32,682 nt of DNA, from contig JBAXGN010000083.1 in NCBI GenBank assembly GCA_037139415.1, positions 1-32,682 of the forward strand, in the 5' to 3' direction. Both the position numbers and the translations under genes were made by a program. Shown piece after piece: positions 18,536 to 26,616 of the stretch (position 1 is its first letter; each line of letters starts with the position of its first letter). A model generated the notes under the pieces. The model had not been told where the DNA came from and did no database searches. It saw only the letters and a list, made by a program, of their open reading frames with translations. Source of the DNA: Verrucomicrobiota bacterium. Its GTDB lineage: Bacteria > Verrucomicrobiota > Verrucomicrobiia > Limisphaerales > Fontisphaeraceae.

Positions 18536-19804
18536 TCAATCCGCGCAGCCCGCGCCCATGCGAGAGCTGAGCAGTTGCGATTTGATGGCAAAGCCGTGCT
18601 GAATCACCACCTGTTCCTGAGGCTTCAGACCAGCCAGCACCTCAACCAATCCCTGGTGGCGTGCGCCAAGACGAATGGCACGCGCATCAAATAGGTCTTC
18701 CTCCAGCTTCACAAAAACAAGCGGCTTGCTTTCCAGGTATTGCAGCGCGGATTCCGGTAGCAACAACGCACGGTCATGCGTTCGGATTAGAATGCGGGCC
18801 TGCGCAAACATTCGGGAACGCAGCACGCCATCGGGATTGGACACCTCCGCCCGCGCCCGCGCCATGCGCGTGCGTTCATCCACCTCCGGGCCGATCCAGG
18901 TGAGTTTTCCGGTAAAGGTGCGCCCGGGCAATGCTTCCACCTGCAACTCCACGCTTTGCCCGGTCCGCACTTTGTCCAGCGCGGTTTCCGGCAGATTCAA
19001 CATGGCCCACACCGTCGAACGATCCGCCAGCGTGAATAATGGCTTGCCGGCTTCCAGCAACGAACCGCGCACGGCAGTGCGCTCAATAATTTCCCCGGCA
19101 AACGGCGCGCGCACCTCCAGGAGCACCGATTCCTGCGGCTTGCCCTGCAACTCGTCAATTTGCGCCTCGGTAAAACCGACGGTCCGCAATTGCTGGCAGG
19201 CGGCACGGTGCGTGGCTTCGGCCTCCTGCAAATCCTTCTGCGACGTCACCTTTTCGTTGCGCAACTTGCGTTCGCGATCCAGCGTTTGATGCGTCAACAC
19301 GGCCTTGGCCACTGCCTCGGCGATCGTGGCGGACCAGATCCGCGCCACAATTTGCTTTTCCTCGATCAAGTTCCCCAGGTCAACGTCCACACTTTGCACG
19401 ATGCCACTCACCGGCGTGACGATCTGCGCGAGCTTGTTTTGGTTATAACCTAATTCGGCATAACACTCGACCGCCTCCGCCATTTCGCCAACGGTAGCGG
19501 TGGCCAGTTGAACCCCGACCAGCGTTGCCGAATTGGTGGATGGCAACCGCACCTTCATAGCCTCACCGGAAGCCATCGCCGTGATCTTCTGCGGTTTGCA
19601 AATACCGCATTCCGCCTCCGGCACGTTGTGCTCACCGCACATCGGCCGGCCCTGCGCGTCTTTGGCCGTGGCATGGCCGACGGCGGCATGGGCATGACCG
19701 GCATGTGCATCGCCTTCGGCGTGTTCTTCTTTGGGTTTGCATCCAACCGTGAGGGTAAACGCAAGCAGACCGACAATGAAATGAGGACGAATAATAATGT
19801 TCAT
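18536..19804 (-). CDS. czcB: Periplasmic adaptor (membrane fusion protein) of the metal efflux system, lipoprotein
   Basis: 422 residues. A lipoprotein-type signal ends at LTVGC with C22. The mature N-terminus has a His-rich stretch (HAEGDAHAGHAHAAVGHA) followed by MCGEHNVPEAECGICKP, a Cys/His motif likely to bind metal before delivery to the pump. Then come the barrel-sandwich and hairpin regions (VTPVSGIVQSVDVDLGNLIEEKQIVARI; a long helical hairpin about 165-220; VRAPFAGEIIERTAVRGSLLEAG) and a beta-barrel (VELQVEALPGRTFTGKLTWIGPEVDERTRMARARAEV). This order is standard for CusB/CzcB adaptors. The gene begins 8 bases after the TolC-type gene and is followed by czcA, so a single transcript is very likely. 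No good Shine-Dalgarno is visible before the ATG; translational coupling is likely. Confidence 0.92.
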   Translation of the reverse strand: MNIIIRPHFIVGLLAFTLTVGCKPKEEHAEGDAHAGHAHAAVGHATAKDAQGRPMCGEHNVPEAECGICKPQKITAMASGEAMKVRLPSTNSATLVGVQLATATVGEMAEAVECYAELGYNQNKLAQIVTPVSGIVQSVDVDLGNLIEEKQIVARIWSATIAEAVAKAVLTHQTLDRERKLRNEKVTSQKDLQEAEATHRAACQQLRTVGFTEAQIDELQGKPQESVLLEVRAPFAGEIIERTAVRGSLLEAGKPLFTLADRSTVWAMLNLPETALDKVRTGQSVELQVEALPGRTFTGKLTWIGPEVDERTRMARARAEVSNPDGVLRSRMFAQARILIRTHDRALLLPESALQYLESKPLVFVKLEEDLFDARAIRLGARHQGLVEVLAGLKPQEQVVIQHGFAIKSQLLSSRMGAGCAD

Positions 19805-19812
19805 GGGATAAG

Positions 19813-21078
19813 TTATTTGGAGATCGTTTTGACGGATTGCGGCGCGAGCAGCGCTTCCAGTTCCGCTTGCGCCAGGTTTAGTTCCAGCAGTTTCTGTTGA
19901 TACACCAAGCGCGCTTCCGCCGCCGTGCGCTGAGTATCCACCAAATCAATGAAATTGAATTTACCTTCGGCAAAACCCACTTGCACCAGCCGTAATGCCT
20001 CCGCCGCCTTGGGTAAAATGCGCTCCCGCTGGTTGCGGGTGTGCTCGGCGGCCGTGCGATACCGCTTGATGGCCTGCACCCACTCCCGTTGCAATTGCTG
20101 ACGGACCACTTCCAGTTCCGCCTCAGCCTCTTCCACCCGCGCCTGAGTTTCCTGCACGCGCCCCTTGGAGCGATCAAACAATGGCACTGGCACGGAGAAC
20201 CGAAAACCAACGATGGATTCATCCGTCGCGCCCACGCGTCCGCCCTCCAAACCGACTTTCACATCTGGATACGGTTCCAAGCGCATGCGGCGAAGCTCCA
20301 ACCGCGCCCGCTCCAAGCTTGCCAGCCCAACCGCCAGGCACGGATGCTGTCCCAACCAGGTCGTCACCGGGGTTTCCCACAGACTTGCATTGGCGGTTTC
20401 AGCCAAGGTCCCCGACAAAGCCATGGTATCAAGATCCGGGCGTCCCAACATCAACCCCAGTGTTTGCCGGGCGGATATCAGGTCCCGTTGCATCGTGTTT
20501 AATTCCGTTTTGGCTTGTTCCCATTGAATTTCCGCACGCAATTGCTCCTGATACGCGGTGGCGCCAGCCTCGGATCGCTTACGGGCTGTAGTCATGGAGG
20601 ATTCCGCCACCTGGGTTAACTCACCTACGGCGGCGACCATGCGTTCGGCGGCCAGCACTTGATAAAAGGCGGCCTTGGCGTTGCGCACCGTCTCGGTCCG
20701 CCGCACCGCCATCTCGGCGTCACTCAGCCGAATGCCGGTCTGGCCGATTTGCCGGTCCAAAGATTTTTTGCCGGGATATGGGAGCGTCTGCGAAATACCA
20801 AGGGTATGTTTGGCAGCGCCAAGCCCCCGTCCTCCCTGAATCGGCCAATCTTCAGTGGTTATTTCCAACTCTGGGTTAGGCCAGGCGCGCGCCTGAAGTG
20901 TACGCCCAACTGCCGAACGCGCTCGCGCCCCGGCAACACGCAGTTCCGGACTGTTCGCCAACGCCATCTGGATGACCGCATCCAGGTTTAAATTGGTCCG
21001 GACTGGCTCCGCTCCGACACCGCCGGTCAACCCCACAACCGATCCTGCAATTAAAATAATTACCGTATTGAGTTTCAT
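19813..21078 (-). CDS. czcC: TolC-family outer-membrane efflux channel (CzcC-like)
   Basis: 421 residues with a signal peptide (MKLNTVIILIAGSVVGLTGGVGAE). It has two related halves typical of outer-membrane factors: LDAVIQMALANSPELRVAGARARSAVG (about residues 32-58) and the later repeat with EEAEAELEVVRQQLQREWVQAIKRYRTAAEHTRNQRE, long helical hairpins, and a terminal helix that ends EARLVYQQKLLELNLAQAELEALL. It should form the trimeric outer-membrane duct for the czcB/czcA products. An AGGAAA sequence lies 7 bases before the ATG, one of the better ribosome binding sites in the window. It is second in the operon, 90 bases after the Cys-rich gene. Confidence 0.9.
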   Translation of the reverse strand: MKLNTVIILIAGSVVGLTGGVGAEPVRTNLNLDAVIQMALANSPELRVAGARARSAVGRTLQARAWPNPELEITTEDWPIQGGRGLGAAKHTLGISQTLPYPGKKSLDRQIGQTGIRLSDAEMAVRRTETVRNAKAAFYQVLAAERMVAAVGELTQVAESSMTTARKRSEAGATAYQEQLRAEIQWEQAKTELNTMQRDLISARQTLGLMLGRPDLDTMALSGTLAETANASLWETPVTTWLGQHPCLAVGLASLERARLELRRMRLEPYPDVKVGLEGGRVGATDESIVGFRFSVPVPLFDRSKGRVQETQARVEEAEAELEVVRQQLQREWVQAIKRYRTAAEHTRNQRERILPKAAEALRLVQVGFAEGKFNFIDLVDTQRTAAEARLVYQQKLLELNLAQAELEALLAPQSVKTISK

Positions 21079-21151
21079 GATTCGTTTCCTGCAAACACCG
21101 TCTATGAAATACCGATCCGCAATGTGAAATCACACCGCGGCCTTTAGAAAA

Positions 21152-21164
21152 TTCCCCGAGGGAA
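21152..21164 (-). terminator. Weak hairpin after the Cys-rich gene
   Basis: On the minus strand TTCCC-TCG-GGGAA, five base pairs, is followed by TTTTC, and starts five bases beyond the stop codon of the Cys-rich gene. It is too short for a strong intrinsic terminator; it could partly attenuate transcription into czcC or be chance. Confidence 0.2.
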
Positions 21165-21168
21165 AAGA

Positions 21169-21555
21169 TCAGGAAACGAACGAGGGGGCCCGAACCGGCA
21201 ACGCACAGCGATGAAGAAACTGCCAGCGTTGATCAAGACCGGGGGGAGAAAAATCCGGAACGGGCGCCGCTTCAGCCAACCGCGCCAATTCATCATTAGC
21301 CGCCGCGCTTGCAGTGACCGCCAGCAGCGCGGGAGCGCACACCTCGAGTTGCGGATTGGTGATAAAACAACCGACCGATTCGACCACCGTACAACTGTCC
21401 TCGCGGCAATCGTTATCCTGATGGGGTGTTTCGCCGGGATGATTACAACAAGCGAGCAGCTCGAAACCGGGAATGGACTCAAGCTGACAATGCATGGTGG
21501 CTGGTATCCATAGAAATACCAGCAACGCGGAGATTGCCATCTTTAACCGGTTCAC
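21169..21555 (-). CDS. Small Cys-rich exported protein heading the metal efflux operon
   Basis: 128 residues from a GTG at 21555; an in-frame ATG at 21540 would give 123 residues. An N-terminal hydrophobic stretch (LKMAISALLVFLWIPATMH) is a signal peptide or anchor. The mature part has eight cysteines, including an adjacent pair in LLACCNHPGE, a cluster in HQDNDCREDSC, and further Cys in VGC, EVC and HRC, with nearby His and acidic residues. I do not recognise a named family. Its place just upstream of czcCBA on the same strand, export signal and Cys/His content suggest a periplasmic metal-binding or sensing role; that is inference. A role as a metallochaperone for the adaptor, or an unrelated disulfide-rich protein, are both possible. 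Confidence 0.75.
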   Translation of the reverse strand: MNRLKMAISALLVFLWIPATMHCQLESIPGFELLACCNHPGETPHQDNDCREDSCTVVESVGCFITNPQLEVCAPALLAVTASAAANDELARLAEAAPVPDFSPPGLDQRWQFLHRCALPVRAPSFVS

Positions 21556-21565
21556 AGGTTAAACT

Positions 21566-21592
21566 ATAATACTACTACCGTAAGGATTTCAA
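21566..21592 (-). promoter_or_regulatory. Candidate promoter of the metal efflux operon
   Basis: Read on the minus strand, TTGAAA (21592-21587) is followed after 15 bases by TATTAT (21571-21566), or after 17 bases by TTATAG. The boxes sit in an AT-rich patch unusual for this window, just before the GTG at 21555, so transcripts would have a very short leader. Metal-dependent regulation is plausible, but no operator dyad is obvious and no regulator gene is adjacent. Confidence 0.35.
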
Positions 21593-21683
21593 GTGGAAAT
21601 TTCAAAATAAACTGCAAGTTGCCGTTTTCACCTGTCGCGCACACGTCCGCGCAGCGCTTTTCTGCGGTTTAAACGCAAGCGTG

Positions 21684-23204
21684 TTACTGAGTGGACAACA
21701 CCTGCTTGACTTTGTGTACCAAACCCTGACTGGTGAACGGCTTTTGCAAATAATTGTCTTCCTCCCCGCTGGCTGGCCGCACATAGCCGCTGGAAAATAG
21801 GATTTTGGTGTCGGGCAACAGTTCGCGGACTTTTTCGGCCAATTCGCGCCCGCTCATCTGCGGCATGACCAGATCGGTGATCAGCAAATCAATGCGGTCC
21901 CCGCCCTTTTTGATCAGGGCCAGCGCCTTTTCGCCGCTAGTCGCGGTTAAAACTTTATAACCAAAGGCGGAAAGCACCATTTGCCCCATCGTGAGCAACA
22001 GATCCTCGTCATCCACCATAAGGATGGTTTCGGAGCCGTGCAGTTCCTCGATTTTCCGCGCCGTATCTTTGACGAATTTCTTGTTGGCTGGCAGATAGAC
22101 GCGCACGGAGGTGCCATGATCCAACTCGCTGGAAATGGCCACATTGCCGCCATGATTGGTGATAATGCCATACACCCAAGCCAGTCCCAACCCGCGATGC
22201 CCATACTTGGTGGTAAAGAACGGTTCAAAAATGCGCGGCATCATGTCCGAAGCAATGCCGCAACCATCGTCCTTGACCTCCACGCAGACATAGCTGCCCG
22301 GTGCCAGATTGGCGCTCTGATCGTGCGTGGGTTCGCTGAGTTCCAAGTTACGACAACTGACCTGCACTTTGCCTCGGCGTTCCTTGGGAATCGCCTGCAC
22401 GGCATTCTCCACCACCTTCACAAATGCCTGTTGCATCTTGGCCTCGTCAAAATTGGCGCTGTAAAGGCGGCTTTCCAGATCCAAGTGCCACTCCACATGG
22501 ATCGACTGGCTGGGACCAGGTTTTTGAAACACCTCGACGGTGCGCCGCAACACGGCGTTTAAATTACCGGTCTGCTGGGCGCGCACGTCTTTTTCCTGAC
22601 GACTAAAGGCAGCCAGGTCATTGGCAATTTCCGCACCACGCTCTGCGGCCTTTTCCGCTTCCATCAGCGATCGCCGCCACGGATGATCCGGTTCCATCTT
22701 TTCGAGGATCAGCGAAATATGACCGAGAATGCTGGTCAGCGCATTATTAAAATCAAGCGCCACCGTGCGCGCAAGCTTGAGGGCGCAATCCAATTTTTGT
22801 TTCTGCTGGACCGCCTCGGCCAGTTGCGCCTTGGCTTCAGGGCTGATACTCTGCCCCTCCACCAATGGCAGCGCCGAACCCGCCGGAAACATTTGCAGGA
22901 CCAGACACTTCTGGCCATCCCGCGTATAACCGCTAACCAAGACTTGCAGTTCCAAGGTCATGTTCCCCTTGGTGCGAAATTTGATTTTGGCGGGCGGCGC
23001 GGTCAGTAAATCCGGACGCCCCAAAAACTGCTCCGCCGTCAGTTCATTGCCAGCCCCCCAGATGGACGCCAGATACACATGTTCCAGCATGGAGCCAAAC
23101 ACCGCAAACGCGCCCTGGCTGGCACGACACATCACGCCTTGCGAGTCCACCAATACGGCGGGCCACCCAGCGCTTTCCAAATCAAATTGAGAGTCGAACT
23201 TCAC
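21684..23204 (-). CDS. Hybrid histidine kinase/receiver protein lacking the phospho-acceptor histidine
   Basis: 506 residues, cytoplasmic, no membrane segment. Residues 1-110 look like a PAS-type sensor. The dimerisation helix reads ARTVALDFNNALTSILGH, where family members have H-D-F-N-N; the His position is L150 (codon CTT at 22757-22755). The ATPase part is intact by eye: N267 in VVENAVQA, DDGCGI (312-317), and GHRGLGLAWVYGIITNHGG. A C-terminal receiver (392-506) has D398/D399, phospho-acceptor D444 in LLITDLVMP, and K488 in LQKPF. The start is GTG at 23204; the upstream ATG in the same frame is cut off by TAA. It lies 19 bases after cdd on the same strand. Without His it cannot autophosphorylate in the usual way; it might act as a phosphatase, bind a partner kinase, or receive phosphate only through the receiver. 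Confidence 0.88.
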   Translation of the reverse strand: MKFDSQFDLESAGWPAVLVDSQGVMCRASQGAFAVFGSMLEHVYLASIWGAGNELTAEQFLGRPDLLTAPPAKIKFRTKGNMTLELQVLVSGYTRDGQKCLVLQMFPAGSALPLVEGQSISPEAKAQLAEAVQQKQKLDCALKLARTVALDFNNALTSILGHISLILEKMEPDHPWRRSLMEAEKAAERGAEIANDLAAFSRQEKDVRAQQTGNLNAVLRRTVEVFQKPGPSQSIHVEWHLDLESRLYSANFDEAKMQQAFVKVVENAVQAIPKERRGKVQVSCRNLELSEPTHDQSANLAPGSYVCVEVKDDGCGIASDMMPRIFEPFFTTKYGHRGLGLAWVYGIITNHGGNVAISSELDHGTSVRVYLPANKKFVKDTARKIEELHGSETILMVDDEDLLLTMGQMVLSAFGYKVLTATSGEKALALIKKGGDRIDLLITDLVMPQMSGRELAEKVRELLPDTKILFSSGYVRPASGEEDNYLQKPFTSQGLVHKVKQVLSTQ

Positions 23205-23223
23205 AGGTTATATTTCCATCGGT

Positions 23224-23691
23224 TCAGGTGGCTACCCGCTCAGGGCAGGCCACCGCCGCTATTTTGCGCGCATTGCTAAAATTCTTGAAGGCACCCGGTA
23301 AAAGCTCGGAGCTGGTAAATGACTTCGATTTCCCAGGGGAACGGCTATCGGCCACCCAGACCACCGCCGCCGGGGCGTACTCAGCCAGCAGTTGTCGGCA
23401 GGCACCGCAGGGCATGGCCCCACCATCCAAAGGTGCCACGACCGCCATGGCCATGAATTCGCGATGCCCCTCGGTCAACGCCTTGAACAACGCCACCCGC
23501 TCTGCACAACAGGTCAGCCCATAACTGGCGCTTTCCACGTTGGCACCAGTGATCACCGCCCCCGCCCGGGTGAGTAGCGCCGCGCCGACCTGAAAACCGG
23601 AATAGTCCGCACAAGCCATGCGACTGGCTTCAATGGCGGCGGCGATCAACCGTTTTCGGGAATTACTTGGGGTGATCTTTTTTTTGTCCAT
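23224..23691 (-). CDS. cdd: Cytidine deaminase
   Basis: 155 residues from the ATG at 23691 (MDKKKITPSNSRKR). Zinc and catalytic residues are clear: C62-A-E64 in TCCAERVALFKAL and PCGAC (94-98). F33, N51 and E53 fit the nucleoside-binding positions of small tetrameric or dimeric deaminases. The C-terminus (SPGKSKSFTSSELLPGAF) matches the usual ending of the family. It converts cytidine and deoxycytidine to uridine and deoxyuridine in the cytoplasm. The start overlaps the end of the purine nucleoside phosphorylase gene by 29 bases, indicating translational coupling in a nucleoside-salvage operon. A longer frame upstream exists but lies inside pnp and is not protein-like. Confidence 0.93.
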   Translation of the reverse strand: MDKKKITPSNSRKRLIAAAIEASRMACADYSGFQVGAALLTRAGAVITGANVESASYGLTCCAERVALFKALTEGHREFMAMAVVAPLDGGAMPCGACRQLLAEYAPAAVVWVADSRSPGKSKSFTSSELLPGAFKNFSNARKIAAVACPERVAT

Positions 23692-24556
23692 ACAGACGCG
23701 CAAAATTCTCCAATAACGCCGCCGCTTTGCCGGCGGAACGCTTACCAGTCTCCAGTACCTCGGAATGGGAAAGCGGTTGCGGATTGCGCCCCGCCGCCAG
23801 ATTGGTGATGCAGGAAACCGCCACAATTTTCATGCCGCATTGGCGGGACACGATGATTTCCGGCACCGTGCTCATGCCCACGGCATCCGCCCCCAAGGTC
23901 GCAAACGCCCTGATTTCCGCCGGGGTTTCATAGCTCGGCCCACTGACTGCCAGATAAACACCCTCATGCAGGTTGACATCCACTTCCTTGGCCACCTCGC
24001 GCATCATGCGGCGCAGGGTTTTATTATGCGCATCGGTCATATCCACGAAACGATGCCGGCCGGGCGGCACCGGGCCGCGAAGTGGATTAACCCCCATGAG
24101 GTTGATATGATCAGTTAACACCATGAAATCGCCTGGTTTAAGGCTGGCATTGATGCCACCAGCGGCATTGGTAAGCACCAAGGCGCGAATGCCCATGGCG
24201 GCCAGTAGCCGCACTCCAAACGTCACCTGTTCCAGCGAATGACCTTCATAGTAATGCGAGCGTCCGCTCAGAATCACCACTGGCGTTTTTTGCATGTAGC
24301 CAAGCACCAGTTTGCCGGCATGTCCCGCTACGCCCGTGCGCGGAAAGCCCGGAATACTCGAATAGTCCACCTCTAGGATGGCGGTACACCGCTGCAATAC
24401 TTGCTGAAACCCGGTACCCAATATCATCCCCAGCGCCGGTCGCAATTTGGAGCGGCGCAACAAAACGGCAGCAGCCTCCGACGGCGAGTTCCCCGATGGC
24501 TCGGGCTCGTGGCCGGCATTTCCCACTTTGCTATGTACTGTATTGGTTGCGATCAT
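23663..24556 (-). CDS. punA: Purine-nucleoside phosphorylase (PNP I / PunA type)
   Basis: 297 residues, normal for the trimeric PNP family. Visible signatures are MILGTGFQ (phosphate-binding loop, usually GSGLG; here G-T-G-F), ILSGRSHYYEGH (94-106), LVLTNAAGGIN (127-136), GPSYETPAEIRAF (206-218) and VAVSCITNLAAG (245-256). The first 30 residues (MIATNTVHSK...) are poorly conserved, so a later start is conceivable, but ATG 24556 is the only upstream start before the divergent moeB gene, 39 bases away. It splits purine nucleosides with phosphate to free base and ribose-1-phosphate. First gene of a unit with cdd, which it overlaps. Confidence 0.93.
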   Translation of the reverse strand: MIATNTVHSKVGNAGHEPEPSGNSPSEAAAVLLRRSKLRPALGMILGTGFQQVLQRCTAILEVDYSSIPGFPRTGVAGHAGKLVLGYMQKTPVVILSGRSHYYEGHSLEQVTFGVRLLAAMGIRALVLTNAAGGINASLKPGDFMVLTDHINLMGVNPLRGPVPPGRHRFVDMTDAHNKTLRRMMREVAKEVDVNLHEGVYLAVSGPSYETPAEIRAFATLGADAVGMSTVPEIIVSRQCGMKIVAVSCITNLAAGRNPQPLSHSEVLETGKRSAGKAAALLENFARLYGQKKDHPK

Positions 24557-24595
24557 GGTACAACTGCGATACGCTTGGTCATATTAGTATCAAAT

Positions 24596-25738
24596 ATGGC
24601 ATTAAACAATGAAGAAATCGGACGATATGCGCGCCATCTGATCTTGCCCGAGGTGGGCATGGCGGGCCAGTTGAAGTTGCAGGGCACCCGCGTTCTCTGT
24701 ATCGGGGCCGGCGGTTTGGGCTCGCCGATTGCCATGTACCTGGCCGCCGCCGGTATCGGGCAGATCGGATTGGTGGATTTTGATACGGTGGACCGGTCCA
24801 ATCTGCAACGCCAGATTTTGCACGGCACCAACGACGTTGGCCGGTTAAAAACAGACTCGGCGCGCGAGGTTATTCAGGCGCTTAACCCAAATGTGCGGGT
24901 GGAAACCCACCCCGTGCGATTAACCCGGCTAAACGCGCTGGACCTGATTCGCCCTTACGACATCGTGGTGGACTGCACCGATAACTTCCCCACGCGGTAC
25001 CTGACCAACGATGCCTGCGTGCTGCTGCGCAAACCCAATGTGTATGGGTCCATCTTCCGGTTTGAAGGTCAGGCCAGTGTGTTTGCGCCGCATCTGGGCG
25101 GCCCCTGCTATCGCTGCCTATATCCCGAAGCGCCACCGGCAGGAACCGTTCCCTCTTGCGCCGAAGGCGGAGTACTAGGGGTTTTGCCAGGAATTATTGG
25201 CTGCATTCAAGCCACGGAAATCCTCAAGCTGGCACTAGGACAAGGCACCCCCTTGCTCAACCGACTTTTGCTGCTGGACGCGTTGACCATGAAATTTCGC
25301 GAATTAAAACTGCGCCGCGATCCAGCCTGCCCGATTTGCGGCGATCACCCCTCCATTACTCAACTCATAGATTACGAAGATTTTTGTCACATGAAGCCCC
25401 AACCCACGATACCGAATCCGGATGAAGTCACCGTGCAAGACATGAAACGCGCCTTGGACGAACCCGCCTTGGGCATTCTGGTTGTGGATGTGCGTGAACC
25501 GGACGAGTACACGATTGCTTCCGTGAAAGGCACCCGGCTGATTCCATTAAGCACGCTGCCTAATCGCCATCCAGAACTGAACCCAAACCAACCGCTCTAC
25601 CTGCACTGCAAAGGGGGAGTGCGTTCCATGAAGGCACTGCAATACCTGCGTCAACAAGGCTTCCGAAACTTGAAGAGCGTCAAAGGCGGAATTCTGGCTT
25701 GGTCGGAAGAAATTGACCGTAGCGTGCCGAAATACTGA
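24596..25738 (+). CDS. moeB: MoeB/ThiF-type adenylyltransferase-rhodanese fusion
   Basis: 380 residues from the ATG at 24596 (MALNNEEIGRYARHLILPEVG). Residues 1-245 form an E1-like adenylation domain: nucleotide loop GAGGLG (37-42), DFDTVDRSNLQRQ, DCTDN (126-130), zinc pairs C171-x2-C174 and C245-x2-C248, and C188 in the position of the conserved crossover cysteine. After a linker, residues about 275-380 are a rhodanese domain with the active loop starting at C338 (CKGGVRS). Such fusions adenylate the C-terminus of ThiS/MoaD-type carriers and supply persulfide sulfur for molybdopterin, thiamin, tRNA thiolation or cysteine synthesis. The carrier gene is not in the window, so the pathway cannot be told. 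It is divergent from pnp across 39 bases. Confidence 0.92.
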   Translation: MALNNEEIGRYARHLILPEVGMAGQLKLQGTRVLCIGAGGLGSPIAMYLAAAGIGQIGLVDFDTVDRSNLQRQILHGTNDVGRLKTDSAREVIQALNPNVRVETHPVRLTRLNALDLIRPYDIVVDCTDNFPTRYLTNDACVLLRKPNVYGSIFRFEGQASVFAPHLGGPCYRCLYPEAPPAGTVPSCAEGGVLGVLPGIIGCIQATEILKLALGQGTPLLNRLLLLDALTMKFRELKLRRDPACPICGDHPSITQLIDYEDFCHMKPQPTIPNPDEVTVQDMKRALDEPALGILVVDVREPDEYTIASVKGTRLIPLSTLPNRHPELNPNQPLYLHCKGGVRSMKALQYLRQQGFRNLKSVKGGILAWSEEIDRSVPKY

Positions 25739-25755
25739 CCCAAACAACCAGCCGC

Positions 25756-26481
25756 CTAATAAATCGGCTTCAACACACAATCGCTATAATTGGTGTCGCC
25801 GGTATAGGTAAATAGTTTTTTAAGAGTAATCGGACCAACTTGCTGCACACTGCCATCCACCATCGCCACATTGCCGACAAACATGTGGATGTCGCTGCCC
25901 CATTCCGCCTTGGCAACGGCAGAGCCTGTTGGGGTGCCAAAAGAAGTAATCACATTGGCATTGGCATAGCCAGCACTACAGGGTCCAGTGTCCCCATTCC
26001 CCACGATGTTACGGTCAGTCGCCAGATGGTGGGTGGACATCAATGGCTGGGACTCGGTGGCAAAGGTGTAACTGAGAGCATTATTCTGGTAGCCTGGATT
26101 GGCAAACCCGCCAACATTCGTGCCAAACCCGTAGGCAATTTGGCGCGAGGTATCGCTCATGCAGGTGAAGACCTTCGGGTTGACGATTTCGCCGGAAATG
26201 GCCTGATAATGCCGCCAAGTGTGAATATCACCGTAGGTGCCACCGTCTACCGGCATGACCTGCCAGGGAAACTTCCAGTCATGATCGTCTGCCCACATCG
26301 AAAAGCCCAAACCTACCTGCCGGAGATTGTTGACGCATGAGATGCGCTGCCCCTTGGCTTTGGCCTTGGCCAGCGCTGGCAGCAACATCCCCGCCAGGAT
26401 ACCGATGATGGCAATAACAACGAGTAACTCGATCAAGGTGAAGGCCTGATCGCGCTTGGGTTCACTAAAGCGGCTTCTCAT
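25756..26481 (-). CDS. Type II secretion pseudopilin-like protein with prepilin N-terminus
   Basis: 241 residues from the ATG at 26481 ([20 protein letters not shown]); a frame open to 26577 would add 32 residues. The helix [28 protein letters not shown] is the class III prepilin signal, followed by [23 protein letters not shown], the pattern of the large PVC family of H-x9-DG (DUF1559-like) pseudopilins. The tail has VAMVDGSVQ. The residue before the cleavage site is Ala (QAF) rather than the usual Gly, which may lower processing. No other secretion genes are nearby; orphan copies of this family are common in PVC genomes. Function unknown. It is convergent with moeB (17 bases). Confidence 0.85.
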   Translation of the reverse strand: MRSRFSEPKRDQAFTLIELLVVIAIIGILAGMLLPALAKAKAKGQRISCVNNLRQVGLGFSMWADDHDWKFPWQVMPVDGGTYGDIHTWRHYQAISGEIVNPKVFTCMSDTSRQIAYGFGTNVGGFANPGYQNNALSYTFATESQPLMSTHHLATDRNIVGNGDTGPCSAGYANANVITSFGTPTGSAVAKAEWGSDIHMFVGNVAMVDGSVQQVGPITLKKLFTYTGDTNYSDCVLKPIY

Positions 26482-26616
26482 ACGTTTTACCCATACGCCA
26501 AGAAAGCTATCTGCGCAAGGGCAATACGCAGCAATCGCCCGCTTTTTTCTTCCGATTTTGATTGGATACGCGGCCATTAAGTTTTAGATTGGCAACGTTC
26601 AACAAAATAACGTCAC

